A stretch of 26,377 nucleotides of DNA. Source: JAJYSO01 sp964451785 (GTDB lineage: Bacteria > Bacteroidota > Bacteroidia > Flavobacteriales > Flavobacteriaceae). Positions 8,364-16,124 of the stretch are shown here, one piece after another (the stretch's first letter is position 1; the number at the start of each line of letters is the position of its first letter). The notes under the pieces are model-generated. The model had not been told where the DNA came from and did not search any database. It saw nothing but the letters and a program-made list of their open reading frames with translations. Location of the stretch: the NCBI GenBank assembly GCA_964451785.1, contig CAYVJG010000039.1, positions 1-26,377 on the forward strand. The letters run 5' to 3'. Made by a program: the position numbers and the translations under genes.

Positions 8364-8839
8364 ACACTGATTGGAGTTTTTACGGATAGAAGCTGAAGAT
8401 ACTTTTTATACCTCAAGCAGAACCGCAACTGAATTAAAGTTTCGGAGTTAGTAATAAATTGAAAGTTAGGAAATTATGTGTTTGAGCATGGAGCATTTTA
8501 CACTTTATTTATTTGATAATTAGCGATATATGACGGTTTTTACAAAAAAATAATAGTTCGAATCCCTTTGTTGTTGAACATCCTTCGGGGTTCAGTAGGA
8601 CAAGTGCTACCTAACCCCGCACTTCACTTCGTTTGTGTAGGGTTAATCACATTAAAAACCTTCGGCCTTTTAAAGATTATTCCCGTTTATATTTACAACC
8701 AACCCTATAATGGTTGAATATGAATAACCCCGAGTGAAACTCGGGGTACGAGATGACTATGTCATACAGAACTACGAAGTAGTTCAACAATAAAGCTCGC
8801 AGTCAAATAACTCCGAAGATTCAGTAGCTGAATGCCGAT
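8364..8839. other. Hairpin-rich convergent intergenic region
   Basis: This 476-bp gap lies between the 3' ends of cutC (+) and the secreted CarboxypepD_reg-like gene (-). The first ~200 bp are AT-rich and featureless. The rest (8575-8833) carries a dense series of short hairpins, listed separately. I see no ORF with a credible start. Confidence 0.6.
8575..8833. repeat. Array of about nine consecutive small hairpins
   Basis: The hairpins, in order, are: TGAAC..GTTCA with a C(TTCG)G tetraloop (8575-8594); GTAG/CTAC (8595-8610); TAACCC/GGGTTA (8612-8645); TTAAAA/TTTTAA around CCTTCGG (8652-8673); CAACCA/TGGTTG (8696-8716); ACCCCGAGT-GAA-ACTCGGGGT, a perfect 9-bp stem (8727-8747); ATGAC/GTCAT (8753-8765); GAACTAC-GAA-GTAGTTC, 7 bp (8769-8785); ATTCAG-TAG-CTGAAT (8819-8833), 6 bp before the stop codon of the minus-strand gene. 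Several have 3-nt loops. Only the last is placed where a terminator is expected, and none has a convincing T-tract. Confidence 0.7.
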
Positions 8840-10381
8840 TTACTCGTATTCGCGAATCGCTTCAGTGGGTAATAAGATGTTATAACCATCCCATATTTTA
8901 GGATCGTAGCGCTTTATGTCTTGTACAGGAATGCCGCGTTTCTCTTCAAGGTTTTTGTGGGTGTCGAGATCTTGTGGAGCTATGCTGCTAAATACCCATT
9001 GGTTTTTAGAGACATTATTAAATTCTAAAGTGAATTTTAATTTCAGTTTCATCCGCTCTTTGCGTTCGGCGTTTTCTTTAAAAACAAAACTCCGACTAAA
9101 ATAGGCGTATTGATTTCCTGAGAGTTCGAGGTAACTCGGAAAATACGTGCCGTTTTTGGTCTTGCTAAAAATAACAGTTCCTGATTTGGCATTTTCAACA
9201 TATTTAATGCCTAATAAAAATTTTAAGTTGAGTTTTTTACCGTGTTTATTTTCTCCTAGCTGATAATCAGCGCGTAAAACGGCGTAATCTTCACTCGATA
9301 TATAGAGTTTGCCCGAAAATCTGCCGCCGCTAGACAAAAATCCGTCGTCAGGTGTAAAAGTGATTACATAAACAGGTTGATTGTTAAACACTGATAGTTT
9401 CTCAATCGTATAGTTGTATTCATCAAGATCTGTGATGTAATTGCCGATAAAACTACCTGTTGAGGTTCCGCCAATACTAATTTCTACACTGTTGTTAGCA
9501 GTACCAAAGCTTAATTGGTTTAGCTGACCTTGTATATTTTGGGCTAGGTTTTTGTTGTAAACCGAATCGATTTCGGCTTCGTTATCAATTGCAAAATCTT
9601 CAGCAAGATTTACTGAATCGCCTACCGGAATAATCCCGGTGCGCACCTTAAAAGTGCTACTTGTTTTAAGCGATGCGGAGAGCGCATTGATTACTTCGCA
9701 GATAACTTGGTTGGTCGAGGTGGTTTTAGAGTCATTTATGAGTTTTGTAGCTTTGATCACATCACTGTGTATGCTGTCCACTTTTCCAATAGAAATATCG
9801 GCTAAATCAGCCGTGTAATAGTGCATAGATTTCCCTTTGAGATGCTCATTAATGCTATCCATTTTGTGATTAAAATTTTTCAAAATAGATTTAGATAAAA
9901 AAGTCGCTTTTTTGATCTTGACAAAAAGTTTTTGAGGCTTAAATTCTGTTTCTGAACGGTGAAAAACTCTAAATTTCAGATTTTGGTAGTTGTAATTTGT
10001 TGAGAGATGGGCTTTAACGCGCTGCATGACTTCAAGTGCAGATAACTCTTCGTCTAGCAGCACCACTTGAGCGAGTTGTTGCTCGCGTATGGGCATTAAG
10101 TAAACGGTGTCGTTGCTATAGTCGGCCAGCGCAAGGGTTTTAGTGTGATAACCTAAACTGGAGAAAGAAATACTGTCTTGTGCGCTTGTTTGCGGAGAAT
10201 TCAACGCAAATTGACCTTCGCTATTGGTGATACTGCTGTACTGGTTAGAAATGAGAACCTTGACATTGGCAATAGGAAAGTGACTGGTTTGATCTAAGAC
10301 ATTTCCTGAAAGGTTTTGCGCATAGGATAAGGTTCCTAAAATTAGAAACCCTATAAGGAGTAATGTGTGTCTCATAAACAA
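8840..10381 (-). CDS. Secreted CarboxypepD_reg-like outer-membrane-associated protein
   Basis: The 513-residue product has a signal peptide (MFMRHTLLLIGFLILGTLSYAQ), with possible starts at residue 1 or Met3. Residues ~23-95 form a carboxypeptidase-regulatory-like beta domain (PF13715 type): NLSGNVLDQTSHFPIANVKVLIS, SITNSEGQFAL, ISFSSLGYHTKTL. The remainder is a long beta-rich region with alternating hydrophobic and aromatic residues (for example YVITFTPDDGFLSSGGRFSG, KLYISSEDYAVLRADYQ). It resembles Bacteroidota proteins of the DUF5686/outer-membrane type, but no specific family can be named. Such domains precede TonB-dependent receptors and other envelope proteins; function here is unknown. 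It is transcribed alone and is convergent with cutC. Confidence 0.75.
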   Translation of the reverse strand: MFMRHTLLLIGFLILGTLSYAQNLSGNVLDQTSHFPIANVKVLISNQYSSITNSEGQFALNSPQTSAQDSISFSSLGYHTKTLALADYSNDTVYLMPIREQQLAQVVLLDEELSALEVMQRVKAHLSTNYNYQNLKFRVFHRSETEFKPQKLFVKIKKATFLSKSILKNFNHKMDSINEHLKGKSMHYYTADLADISIGKVDSIHSDVIKATKLINDSKTTSTNQVICEVINALSASLKTSSTFKVRTGIIPVGDSVNLAEDFAIDNEAEIDSVYNKNLAQNIQGQLNQLSFGTANNSVEISIGGTSTGSFIGNYITDLDEYNYTIEKLSVFNNQPVYVITFTPDDGFLSSGGRFSGKLYISSEDYAVLRADYQLGENKHGKKLNLKFLLGIKYVENAKSGTVIFSKTKNGTYFPSYLELSGNQYAYFSRSFVFKENAERKERMKLKLKFTLEFNNVSKNQWVFSSIAPQDLDTHKNLEEKRGIPVQDIKRYDPKIWDGYNILLPTEAIREYE

Positions 10382-10627
10382 ACCTAGTTAAAATAAACAA
10401 TTCGTTAAATTCAATAAGCTAAAATACAATAAAATTTTAAAAATAAAACCTAATAAGATTTGAAATGGCAATTTGTTTTGAGTACTTTTAAAGTGTCTAT
10501 TTTAAGTATAACTTGATAATCAGTGTAATGATAAATACTGAAAATACTTTTGTAAAAAAATACGAAAAAATTTGTTTTTGTATTTCATTGTAACTTGTAT
10601 ATAATCATCTCATTCTAAATAAGAACT

Positions 10628-10966
10628 ATGCTTTTTAATAAAACCAAGTGGGATTACCTGTTAACCGCCGTAGCCTTTGTGTTTTTTGCTTATTTTATGG
10701 CTGATAAACCTGTCTATTTTTGGGGAACGATCTTATTGGCATTGATTGAATTTATCTTGTTTGTGCTGATAGCGTTTTTCAAAAAGCAGTTTCAGCCTAA
10801 ATGGAACTTTTTGATATGTGGTGTGTATTTACTCGTTTTTAGTTTTTTAATAGAACGAAATAGCTTCTCAGAGGTAGCCGTGCTTTTTTGCTTAGGCTTG
10901 GCGTTGTCAGGTGTGTTTTTGTTTTTACATTACAAAGAGAAGCGCCTAGAGCATAAAAAACAATAA
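10628..10966 (+). CDS. Small four-helix membrane protein
   Basis: The 112-residue product has four hydrophobic segments: about 10-27 (LLTAVAFVFFAYFM), 29-51 (VYFWGTILLALIEFILFVLIAFF), 59-75 (WNFLICGVYLLVFSFLI) and 82-100 (VAVLFCLGLALSGVFLFL), with a basic tail (YKEKRLEHKKQ). Pro/Trp and charged residues between helices suggest an integral inner-membrane protein. I do not recognise the family. It is divergent from the CarboxypepD_reg-like gene and has no partner on its own strand. Confidence 0.7.
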   Translation: MLFNKTKWDYLLTAVAFVFFAYFMADKPVYFWGTILLALIEFILFVLIAFFKKQFQPKWNFLICGVYLLVFSFLIERNSFSEVAVLFCLGLALSGVFLFLHYKEKRLEHKKQ

Positions 10967-11097
10967 GCAGAAGCTTTCTGTTACTAAGGTAGCTGAGGTT
11001 TCGGGGGAGGCAACAAGTGAGAAGTTATGGCCCACGGTATTATACTACAAAAGATATTATAAATCGGACTAAAAAATAATTCTAATTGGTATAAAAT

Positions 11098-11131
11098 AAA
11101 CCTCCAAGGTTTTTTAAAACCTTGGAGGTTT
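11098..11131. terminator. 16-bp inverted repeat, probable bidirectional terminator
   Basis: AAACCTCCAAGGTTTT (11098-11113) and AAAACCTTGGAGGTTT (11116-11131) are perfect complements separated by two T residues. In practice the inner A/T pairs would open as the loop. It lies 130 bp past the small membrane protein and 270 bp beyond the 3' end of the opposing barrel gene. The T-tract on each side is short, so it may be a repeat element rather than a dedicated terminator. Confidence 0.5.
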
Positions 11132-11169
11132 GAAGTTTATTGTGATGCGTTGAAAGTCATCATGATTAC

Positions 11170-11391
11170 AGGATTCACCTTTCTTTGCGCGAGGGATTGA
11201 GGCTTTGTTGAAGCTCTTTTTGCGGCTGTTTTAAAAAGGAACTTTCCTAAAGTTTAGAACTTTAGGAAAGCTTAAAGCTATTGCGGATAATCCCAAACTT
11301 CAGCCGCAAAAAAGCGACTGCTGAAAGCCCGACCCTTTGCTGTTTGGGTTTGGCTTTGCTGAGGTTTGGGGCAAAGGGACGCGCCCAAATA
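11170..11391. repeat. Complex nested inverted-repeat element
   Basis: The outer arms TTTTTGCGGCTG (11217-11228) and CAGCCGCAAAAA (11301-11312) are perfect 12-bp complements. They enclose a 13-bp perfect hairpin with a TAG loop: CTTTCCTAAAGTT (11242-11254) and AACTTTAGGAAAG (11258-11270). Flanking them are GCGCGAGGGATTGAGG on the left and GAAAGCCCGACCC on the right, then CCCTTTGC...GCAAAGGG and a GACGCGCCC end. From memory, flavobacterial intergenic repeats often contain 'gcgAGGGATTGA...GAAAGCCCGACCC'; that recollection is not a search result. Confidence 0.6.
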
Positions 11392-11400
11392 AGTATGTGT

Positions 11401-11964
11401 TTAAAATCTGTAACCGATGTTTATGCCGGCATTAAATTCGAATGCTGAAAAGCGATCTTTAACGTCGTCACTAAAATTGCGTCCAAAATTGGCAAATGGA
11501 CCAACGACAAAGCTGTTGCTAAAATTCCACTCATAGCCTAATCCTACACCGATAATAAAGCTGTCCATATCTGTTTTTTGCGTCATGGGGGTACTGCCGA
11601 GAAGAGTTACTTTTTCTTCAAAGTCGCCGAATCTGTATTTTAAAAATGGTTGAACATAAACGCCAGATCCCGGGTTGTATTCGCCAAAGTAGTAGGTGTA
11701 ATTTACCCGAAAACTGTTGGTGTTAAACTTGTCGCTCCCATTTTCTGAGTGGTAGTTGATGCGATCATTAATCAAAACTTTTGCGCCTACAGATTGGTTG
11801 TAGTCAAAAAAGTATTCATAGCCGACCTCGACAGAAGCGATGGCTATGGTGTTGGCAATATTGATGTTGACTTCGTTGTGCGGATACTCATTAGCACTTC
11901 TATTTTGAGCCCAAATGACACAGGTTAAAAGTAGGCAGAAACTCGTAATGATAAATTTTTTCAT
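11401..11964 (-). CDS. Small outer-membrane beta-barrel protein
   Basis: The 187-residue product has a signal peptide (MKKFIITSFCLLLTCVIWAQ) and a mature part of alternating beta strands rich in Tyr, Phe and Asn, for example ASVEVGYEYFF, SFRVNYTYYFGEY and FIIGVGLGYEWNF. It ends with NAGINIGYRF, a terminal aromatic residue typical of barrels inserted by the BAM machinery. Length and strand spacing fit an eight-stranded OmpW/OmpA-like barrel ('outer membrane beta-barrel protein', PF13505 type). Ligand and role are unknown. It lies downstream of accC on the same strand, but the accC terminator separates them. Confidence 0.78.
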   Translation of the reverse strand: MKKFIITSFCLLLTCVIWAQNRSANEYPHNEVNINIANTIAIASVEVGYEYFFDYNQSVGAKVLINDRINYHSENGSDKFNTNSFRVNYTYYFGEYNPGSGVYVQPFLKYRFGDFEEKVTLLGSTPMTQKTDMDSFIIGVGLGYEWNFSNSFVVGPFANFGRNFSDDVKDRFSAFEFNAGINIGYRF

Positions 11965-12011
11965 CGTGATTTATTTTAGGTGAAAAGATAAGCATTTTTG
12001 GGACTTTATGT

Positions 12012-12049
12012 CAAAAATAAAGCCCTCGTTTTATTGAAAACAAGGGCTT
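12012..12049 (-). terminator. Intrinsic terminator of the fabH-accB-accC operon
   Basis: On the minus strand AAGCCCTTGTTTT pairs with AAAACGAGGGCTT (13 bp, one T-G wobble; arms at 12037-12049 and 12020-12032), followed by TTATTTTT (12019-12012). It sits 22 bp past the accC stop. Confidence 0.85.
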
Positions 12050-12070
12050 ATAGGGTAGAATAGACGGTGA

Positions 12071-13429
12071 TTAAATGTCTTCTCTATATTTTTCGTCCAT
12101 CTTAAAAGTTTCCATAAACTTGATGGTGTAATCGCCGGCTACGTAGCGTGGATCATCCATGAGTTGTCTGTGGAAAGGGATGGTAGTGGCAATGCCTTCA
12201 ATGATAAATTCATCAAGGGCGCGGCGCATTTTGGTAATCGCTTCTTCACGAGTTTGTGCAGTAGTGATTAATTTGGCTACCATAGAGTCATAGTTAGGAG
12301 GAATACTGTATCCGGCGTAGATGTGTGTATCAACGCGAACGCCATGCCCTCCAGGGAGGTGTAGGTTAGTAATTTTACCAGGTGCTGGGCGGAAGTTGTT
12401 ATAAGGATCTTCAGCATTGATGCGGCACTCGATGGCGTGCATCATTGGGTAATAATTTTTACCGGAAATAGGTTCGCCAGCAGCTACTTTAATTTGTTCT
12501 CTAACGAGGTCGTATTCGATAACTTGTTCGGTGATCGGGTGTTCTACTTGGATACGGGTATTCATTTCCATAAAGTAGAAGTTACGGTCATTGTCAACCA
12601 AAAACTCAACTGTTCCAGCGCCTTCGTATTTGATACTTTCAGCGGCTTTAACGGCAGCTTCTCCCATTTTTTCACGCATCTCATCAGTCATGAATGGAGA
12701 AGGGGTTTCTTCGGTTAATTTTTGGTGACGACGTTGTACAGAGCAGTCGCGTTCAGATAGGTGGCAAGCTTTGCCGTAGCTATCACCGACGATTTGGATT
12801 TCGATATGGCGCCCATCGAGGATGAGTTTTTCCATATACATACCATCATTGCCAAAGGCAGCTGCGGCTTCAGTACGAGCAGATTCCCAAGCGCCTTCGA
12901 GTTCATCTTCGCTGTGTACTTCGCGCATTCCTTTTCCACCACCACCAGCGGTAGCTTTGAGGAGTACAGGATAGCCCATGCCGTTGGCAATTTCGCGACA
13001 TTCATCAAGGTCTTTGATAAGCCCTTCTGAACCGGGGATAGTTGGTACGCCAGCAGCTTTCATGGTTGCTTTAGCAGTGGCTTTATCGCCCATTTTATTA
13101 ATCATATCAGCTGAAGCACCGATAAATTTAAACCCTTGATCAGCGCAAATTTTTGAAAATTTAGCGTTTTCTGATAAGAACCCATATCCCGGATGGATTG
13201 CATCGGCATTAGTGATTTCTGCAGCGGCAATGATATTTGGGATATTTAAGTAAGATAAGTTACTTGGAGCTGGACCAATGCATACCGCTTCGTCGGCAAA
13301 ACGCACGTGAAGGCTGTCTGCATCAGCGGTTGAATATACGGCTACCGTTTTGATACCCATTTCTTTACATGTTCTGATGACACGTAGGGCAATTTCTCCG
13401 CGGTTAGCAACTAATATTTTTTTAAACAT
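12071..13429 (-). CDS. accC: Biotin carboxylase subunit of acetyl-CoA carboxylase
   Basis: AccC uses ATP and bicarbonate to carboxylate the biotin on AccB, the first half-reaction of malonyl-CoA synthesis. The 452-residue length is normal. Landmarks are the start FKKILVANRGEIALRVIRTC, HPGYGFLSENA, the ATP-grasp loop KATAGGGGKGMR (near residue 160), the YMEKLILDGRHIEIQI segment, CSVQRRHQKLTEE, and the catalytic EMNTRIQVEHPITE block (near 290). It ends without a fused biotinyl domain, so it is the separate-subunit type. It is last in the fabH-accB-accC run, 43 bp after accB, with a strong terminator behind it. The carboxyltransferase genes accA and accD are not in the window. Confidence 0.97.
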   Translation of the reverse strand: MFKKILVANRGEIALRVIRTCKEMGIKTVAVYSTADADSLHVRFADEAVCIGPAPSNLSYLNIPNIIAAAEITNADAIHPGYGFLSENAKFSKICADQGFKFIGASADMINKMGDKATAKATMKAAGVPTIPGSEGLIKDLDECREIANGMGYPVLLKATAGGGGKGMREVHSEDELEGAWESARTEAAAAFGNDGMYMEKLILDGRHIEIQIVGDSYGKACHLSERDCSVQRRHQKLTEETPSPFMTDEMREKMGEAAVKAAESIKYEGAGTVEFLVDNDRNFYFMEMNTRIQVEHPITEQVIEYDLVREQIKVAAGEPISGKNYYPMMHAIECRINAEDPYNNFRPAPGKITNLHLPGGHGVRVDTHIYAGYSIPPNYDSMVAKLITTAQTREEAITKMRRALDEFIIEGIATTIPFHRQLMDDPRYVAGDYTIKFMETFKMDEKYREDI

Positions 13430-13472
13430 AATTAGTGACTTTCTGATTAAACGAAAACAGGTGTATTACAGC

Positions 13473-13967
13473 TTAAGCTGGATCAACCAAGAATAAAGGT
13501 TGGTCAAATTCAACTGGAGAAGCGTCGTCAACTAATACTTTAACAATTTTTCCGCTGACTTCACTTTCGATTTCGTTAAAGAGTTTCATCGCTTCGATAA
13601 CACAAAGCACGTCACCATCTTTAATGCTATCACCTACTTCACAGAATACAGGTTTGTCTGGAGAAGGTTTACGGTAAAAAGTACCGATAATGGGTGATTT
13701 TACAGTGATATAGTTAGAGTTGTCTTCTTCAGCAGGTGCAGCAGCAGTTTCTTGGGTTGGAGCCGGAGCTTGTTGAACTGGCGCTTGTGCTGCAGGAGCC
13801 ATTTGTGGCATAGCCATGCCGGGTACTTGCTGAACAATAGTGGTTTCTTTTACCTCGCCTGAATTGGTTTTGATGGTAATTTTAACATCGTCCATCTCCA
13901 ATTTCACTTCACTTGCGCCTGATTTGGCTACAAATTTTATAAGATTTTGAATTTTCTTTAAATCCAT
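13473..13967 (-). CDS. accB: Biotin carboxyl carrier protein of acetyl-CoA carboxylase
   Basis: The 164-residue product carries the biotin that AccC carboxylates and the carboxyltransferase discharges onto acetyl-CoA. An N-terminal helical domain (MDLKKIQNLIKFVAKSGASE) is followed by a flexible Ala/Pro/Gln-rich linker (about residues 48-80) and the biotinyl domain from about 85. The biotinylation motif EAMKLFNEI places the modified lysine at K128. The thumb segment FYRKPSPDKPVFCEVGD is present, as in bacterial BCCPs. It lies 31 bp after fabH and 43 bp before accC on the same strand. Confidence 0.97.
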   Translation of the reverse strand: MDLKKIQNLIKFVAKSGASEVKLEMDDVKITIKTNSGEVKETTIVQQVPGMAMPQMAPAAQAPVQQAPAPTQETAAAPAEEDNSNYITVKSPIIGTFYRKPSPDKPVFCEVGDSIKDGDVLCVIEAMKLFNEIESEVSGKIVKVLVDDASPVEFDQPLFLVDPA

Positions 13968-13998
13968 AATGTGTGTTTTTAGTGATTGTTTTAAAACG

Positions 13999-14994
13999 TT
14001 ATGAGTTATACGCCCAGGTTAAATAAGACGCTCCCCAGGTAAACCCCCCGCCAAAAGAGGTAATGATTAATTTATCTCCTTTTTTAAATTTATGCTCAAA
14101 ATCAGCTAATACTAAAGGCAGTGTTGCCGAGGTTGTATTGCCGTAATTTTCAATATTCATCAGCACTTTCTCAGGTGCTAAATTAAGGCGTTGAGCAGTG
14201 GCATCAATGATGCGTTTATTAGCTTGATGTGCTACGAGCCAATCAACATCATCACCAGTGAGGTTATTTTGATTTAATAATTGTTCACTTATACCACTCA
14301 TGTTTGAAACAGCCCATTTAAAGACGGTGCGTCCATCTTGAGTTACGTAGTGTTGTTTGGCGTCAAGTGTTTCTTGAGTGGTAGGATATAAAGAACCTCC
14401 GGCTTGGAGTCTTAAATAATCTCTACCTGTACCATCACTTTGTAATAGTTCATTTTCAAAGCCGTAGCCTTCTTCGCTAGGTTCAAAAAGTGCTGCTCCG
14501 GCACCATCACCAAAGATAATACAAGTTGTGCGATCTTCATAATTAATTATTGAAGACATTTTGTCGGCACCGATAACGAGTACTTTTTTGTAACGTCCTG
14601 ATTCAATATAGCTAGTAGCTGTTGACATGGCATATAAAAAGCTAGAACAAGCTGCTTGTAAATCATATGAAAAGGCGTTAGTAGCGCCAATTTGTGTAGC
14701 TACATAAGGACCTGTAGCTGCAACGAGCATATCAGGTGTTGTTGAGCCAAAAATCACTAAGTCGATGGTTTTAGGGTCAACGTTTCCTTTTTCTAGGAGA
14801 TCTTCGGCTGCTTTGATGCCGAGATATGAAGTTCCTTTGGTTGGATCTTTTAATATGCGTCGCTCTTTTATTCCGGTACGCGAGGTGATCCATTCATCAT
14901 TGGTTTCTACCATTTGTTCTAACATGGCGTTTGTTAAAACGCCTTCTGGAAGGTACTTACCAACCGCTGTAATGGCCGCTTTTATTTTACTCAT
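13999..14994 (-). CDS. fabH: Beta-ketoacyl-ACP synthase III
   Basis: FabH condenses acetyl-CoA (or a branched acyl-CoA) with malonyl-ACP to start fatty-acid synthesis. I chose the ATG at 14994 (MSKIKAAITAVG), giving 331 residues, because an in-frame ATG six codons earlier would overlap the likely -7 box. The catalytic triad is visible: Cys116 in LQAACSSFLYA, His256 in VAHQANKRI and Asn286 in NYGNTTSATLP, with FGDGAGAALF and a C-terminal SFGGGFTWGASYL. It heads the fabH-accB-accC run, so chain initiation and malonyl-CoA supply are expressed together. Unlike rpmF-plsX-fabH clusters in many bacteria, no plsX lies between it and rpmF. Confidence 0.96.
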   Translation of the reverse strand: MSKIKAAITAVGKYLPEGVLTNAMLEQMVETNDEWITSRTGIKERRILKDPTKGTSYLGIKAAEDLLEKGNVDPKTIDLVIFGSTTPDMLVAATGPYVATQIGATNAFSYDLQAACSSFLYAMSTATSYIESGRYKKVLVIGADKMSSIINYEDRTTCIIFGDGAGAALFEPSEEGYGFENELLQSDGTGRDYLRLQAGGSLYPTTQETLDAKQHYVTQDGRTVFKWAVSNMSGISEQLLNQNNLTGDDVDWLVAHQANKRIIDATAQRLNLAPEKVLMNIENYGNTTSATLPLVLADFEHKFKKGDKLIITSFGGGFTWGASYLTWAYNS

Positions 14995-15009
14995 GAAATA
15001 AAATTTAGG

Positions 15010-15017
15010 CAAAAGTA
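15010..15017 (-). promoter_or_regulatory. -7 box (TAnnTTTG) of the fabH-accB-accC operon
   Basis: The minus strand reads TACTTTTG, an exact match to TAnnTTTG, 15 bp upstream of the chosen fabH ATG. It follows the rpmF terminator, so fabH has its own promoter. It also argues against the longer fabH start. Confidence 0.65.
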
Positions 15018-15230
15018 GGACATTTCTCCGTTATCTGCCTTAAAAAAACATAAAAATCCGTTATAAATGCTGTGTTTTGGAGGTCCTTTTGTTTAATAAT
15101 CAAATGATTATAGACGTTAATCGACTTTATGTGTGGGACTACTAAAGTTGACGATAAACGGCTGGGGGTGACACATGCAGTTATACAACTTGCGTTAGTC
15201 AGCCGATAAAGACAGCACGATACACAGCAA

Positions 15231-15273
15231 AAAAAATACAAAACCCTCACAAAAGTGAAGGTTTGTATTTTTT
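15231..15273 (-). terminator. Terminator of the DUF177-rpmF operon
   Basis: Arms at 15231-15250 and 15255-15273 form a long A/T-flanked stem (core CCTTCAC / GTGAGGG with one mismatch) around a four-base loop, followed by a T-run on the minus strand. It begins 14 bp past the rpmF stop. Confidence 0.75.
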
Positions 15274-15286
15274 GAGCCGCTAAAAT

Positions 15287-15487
15287 TTAAGCTTCAGCTT
15301 CTTCTGTAGAGTTGTCAATTAACACACGGCCGCGATAGTAAAGTTTATCTTCGTGCCAGTGAGCTCTGTGACGTTTGTGAACTTCACCTGTAACAGAATC
15401 AGTTGACAATTGAGGCGTAGTCGCCTTTTGGTGAGTTCTTCTTTTATCTCTTCTTGTTTTTGACGTCTTGCGTTTAGGATGTGCCAT
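15287..15487 (-). CDS. rpmF: 50S ribosomal protein L32
   Basis: The 66-residue basic protein starts MAHPKRKTSKTRRDKRRTHQKA, the conserved L32 N-terminus, and continues VHKRHRAHWHEDKLYYRGR. The four zinc-binding cysteines found in some L32 proteins are absent, so it is the zinc-free form. It follows the DUF177 gene after only 8 bp, the near-universal bacterial pairing, and is closed by its own terminator. Confidence 0.96.
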   Translation of the reverse strand: MAHPKRKTSKTRRDKRRTHQKATTPQLSTDSVTGEVHKRHRAHWHEDKLYYRGRVLIDNSTEEAEA

Positions 15488-15495
15488 AACTCAGT

Positions 15496-16032
15496 TTAAT
15501 TTTCGTTTAATAATCCTTTCAATTTATCCCATCGAGGATCTGTTGCAGCGTCATTCTGCTTTTTGTTCCCCGGTGACAATTCTTCTAATTTATCCAAAAT
15601 TTCAGAATCCATGGTGCCATCTAAGACTTTTGGGTGTACTTTTTTATAGGGTACAGCCAAAATAATAGCTTCGTAAATATACTGCTGAACCTGAAGTAAA
15701 TATTCACCTTGCGGTAGGATGAGGATTTCTTCATCTTCATCATTATACGCATCGCCAAATTTTACAACTAAGTTCAAATCGCCTTCAATATGCTGGTCAT
15801 AAGGGATGTTTGTAACATCACAATTAACATTTACAAGGCCGTCAACTTGAATGTGAAGCTCTAAAAGAGTGCTTTTTTTGTCAAGTAACAACTGTGCATT
15901 TATGTCAGCATTATTGAATTGATCATATTCAAAAAGCTCAAAGAACGCGCCATCGATATGGTAATCAAAATGGTGTTTACCGAGCTTAAGCCCAACAAAC
16001 TGAATTTCATAGTCTTTAAAATTCTTCATCAC
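15496..16032 (-). CDS. DUF177 (YceD-like) ribosome-associated protein
   Basis: The 178-residue product is placed by its position immediately upstream of rpmF and by family features: a beta-rich N-terminal half (FVGLKLGKHHFDYHIDGAFFELFEYDQF, LLELHIQVDGLVNVNCDVT), an acidic middle (DAYNDEDEEILILPQGEY), and the conserved C-terminal AATDPRWDKLKGLLNEN. DUF177/YceD proteins are linked genetically to 23S rRNA and ribosome assembly; the mechanism is unknown. The family's Cys pair is reduced to a single Cys in this protein. ATG codons at 16032 and 16029 are both possible starts. Confidence 0.9.
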   Translation of the reverse strand: MMKNFKDYEIQFVGLKLGKHHFDYHIDGAFFELFEYDQFNNADINAQLLLDKKSTLLELHIQVDGLVNVNCDVTNIPYDQHIEGDLNLVVKFGDAYNDEDEEILILPQGEYLLQVQQYIYEAIILAVPYKKVHPKVLDGTMDSEILDKLEELSPGNKKQNDAATDPRWDKLKGLLNEN

Positions 16033-16051
16033 CTTTTCTCTTACAAGCGTG

Positions 16052-16059
16052 CAAATATA
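16052..16059 (-). promoter_or_regulatory. -7 box (TAnnTTTG) of the DUF177-rpmF operon
   Basis: The minus strand reads TATATTTG, an exact TAnnTTTG match 19 bp before the DUF177 start, in the 92-bp gap after pdxA. It indicates transcription independent of pdxA. Confidence 0.6.
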
Positions 16060-16124
16060 TAAAATTTAATTGCTTACGCCTAAATTCATTAAAAAAAACA
16101 ACAAAATATTTACAAGTCAGCCAG

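Larger units (their letters stand above)
10967..11400. other. Structured intergenic region with nested inverted repeats
   Basis: This 434-bp convergent gap has no credible ORF. It holds a dispersed motif copy (11076-11094), a 16-bp inverted repeat (11098-11131) and a complex element of nested inverted repeats (about 11170-11391), described separately. Confidence 0.6.

Noticed and set aside
8556..8566. GTTCGAATCCC, a T-arm-like sequence suggesting a tRNA or attachment-site remnant
   Set aside because: There is no matching 5' stem half, anticodon arm or acceptor around it; an 11-base match alone is not enough.
8727..8747. 9-bp hairpin considered as the cutC terminator
   Set aside because: It is about 360 bp past the cutC stop and has no T-tract on either side; it is treated as part of the hairpin array.
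15005..15250. 81-residue minus-strand ORF between rpmF and fabH, possible plsX remnant
   Set aside because: It overlaps the rpmF terminator and the fabH -7 box, has no PlsX motif and no composition of a real protein.
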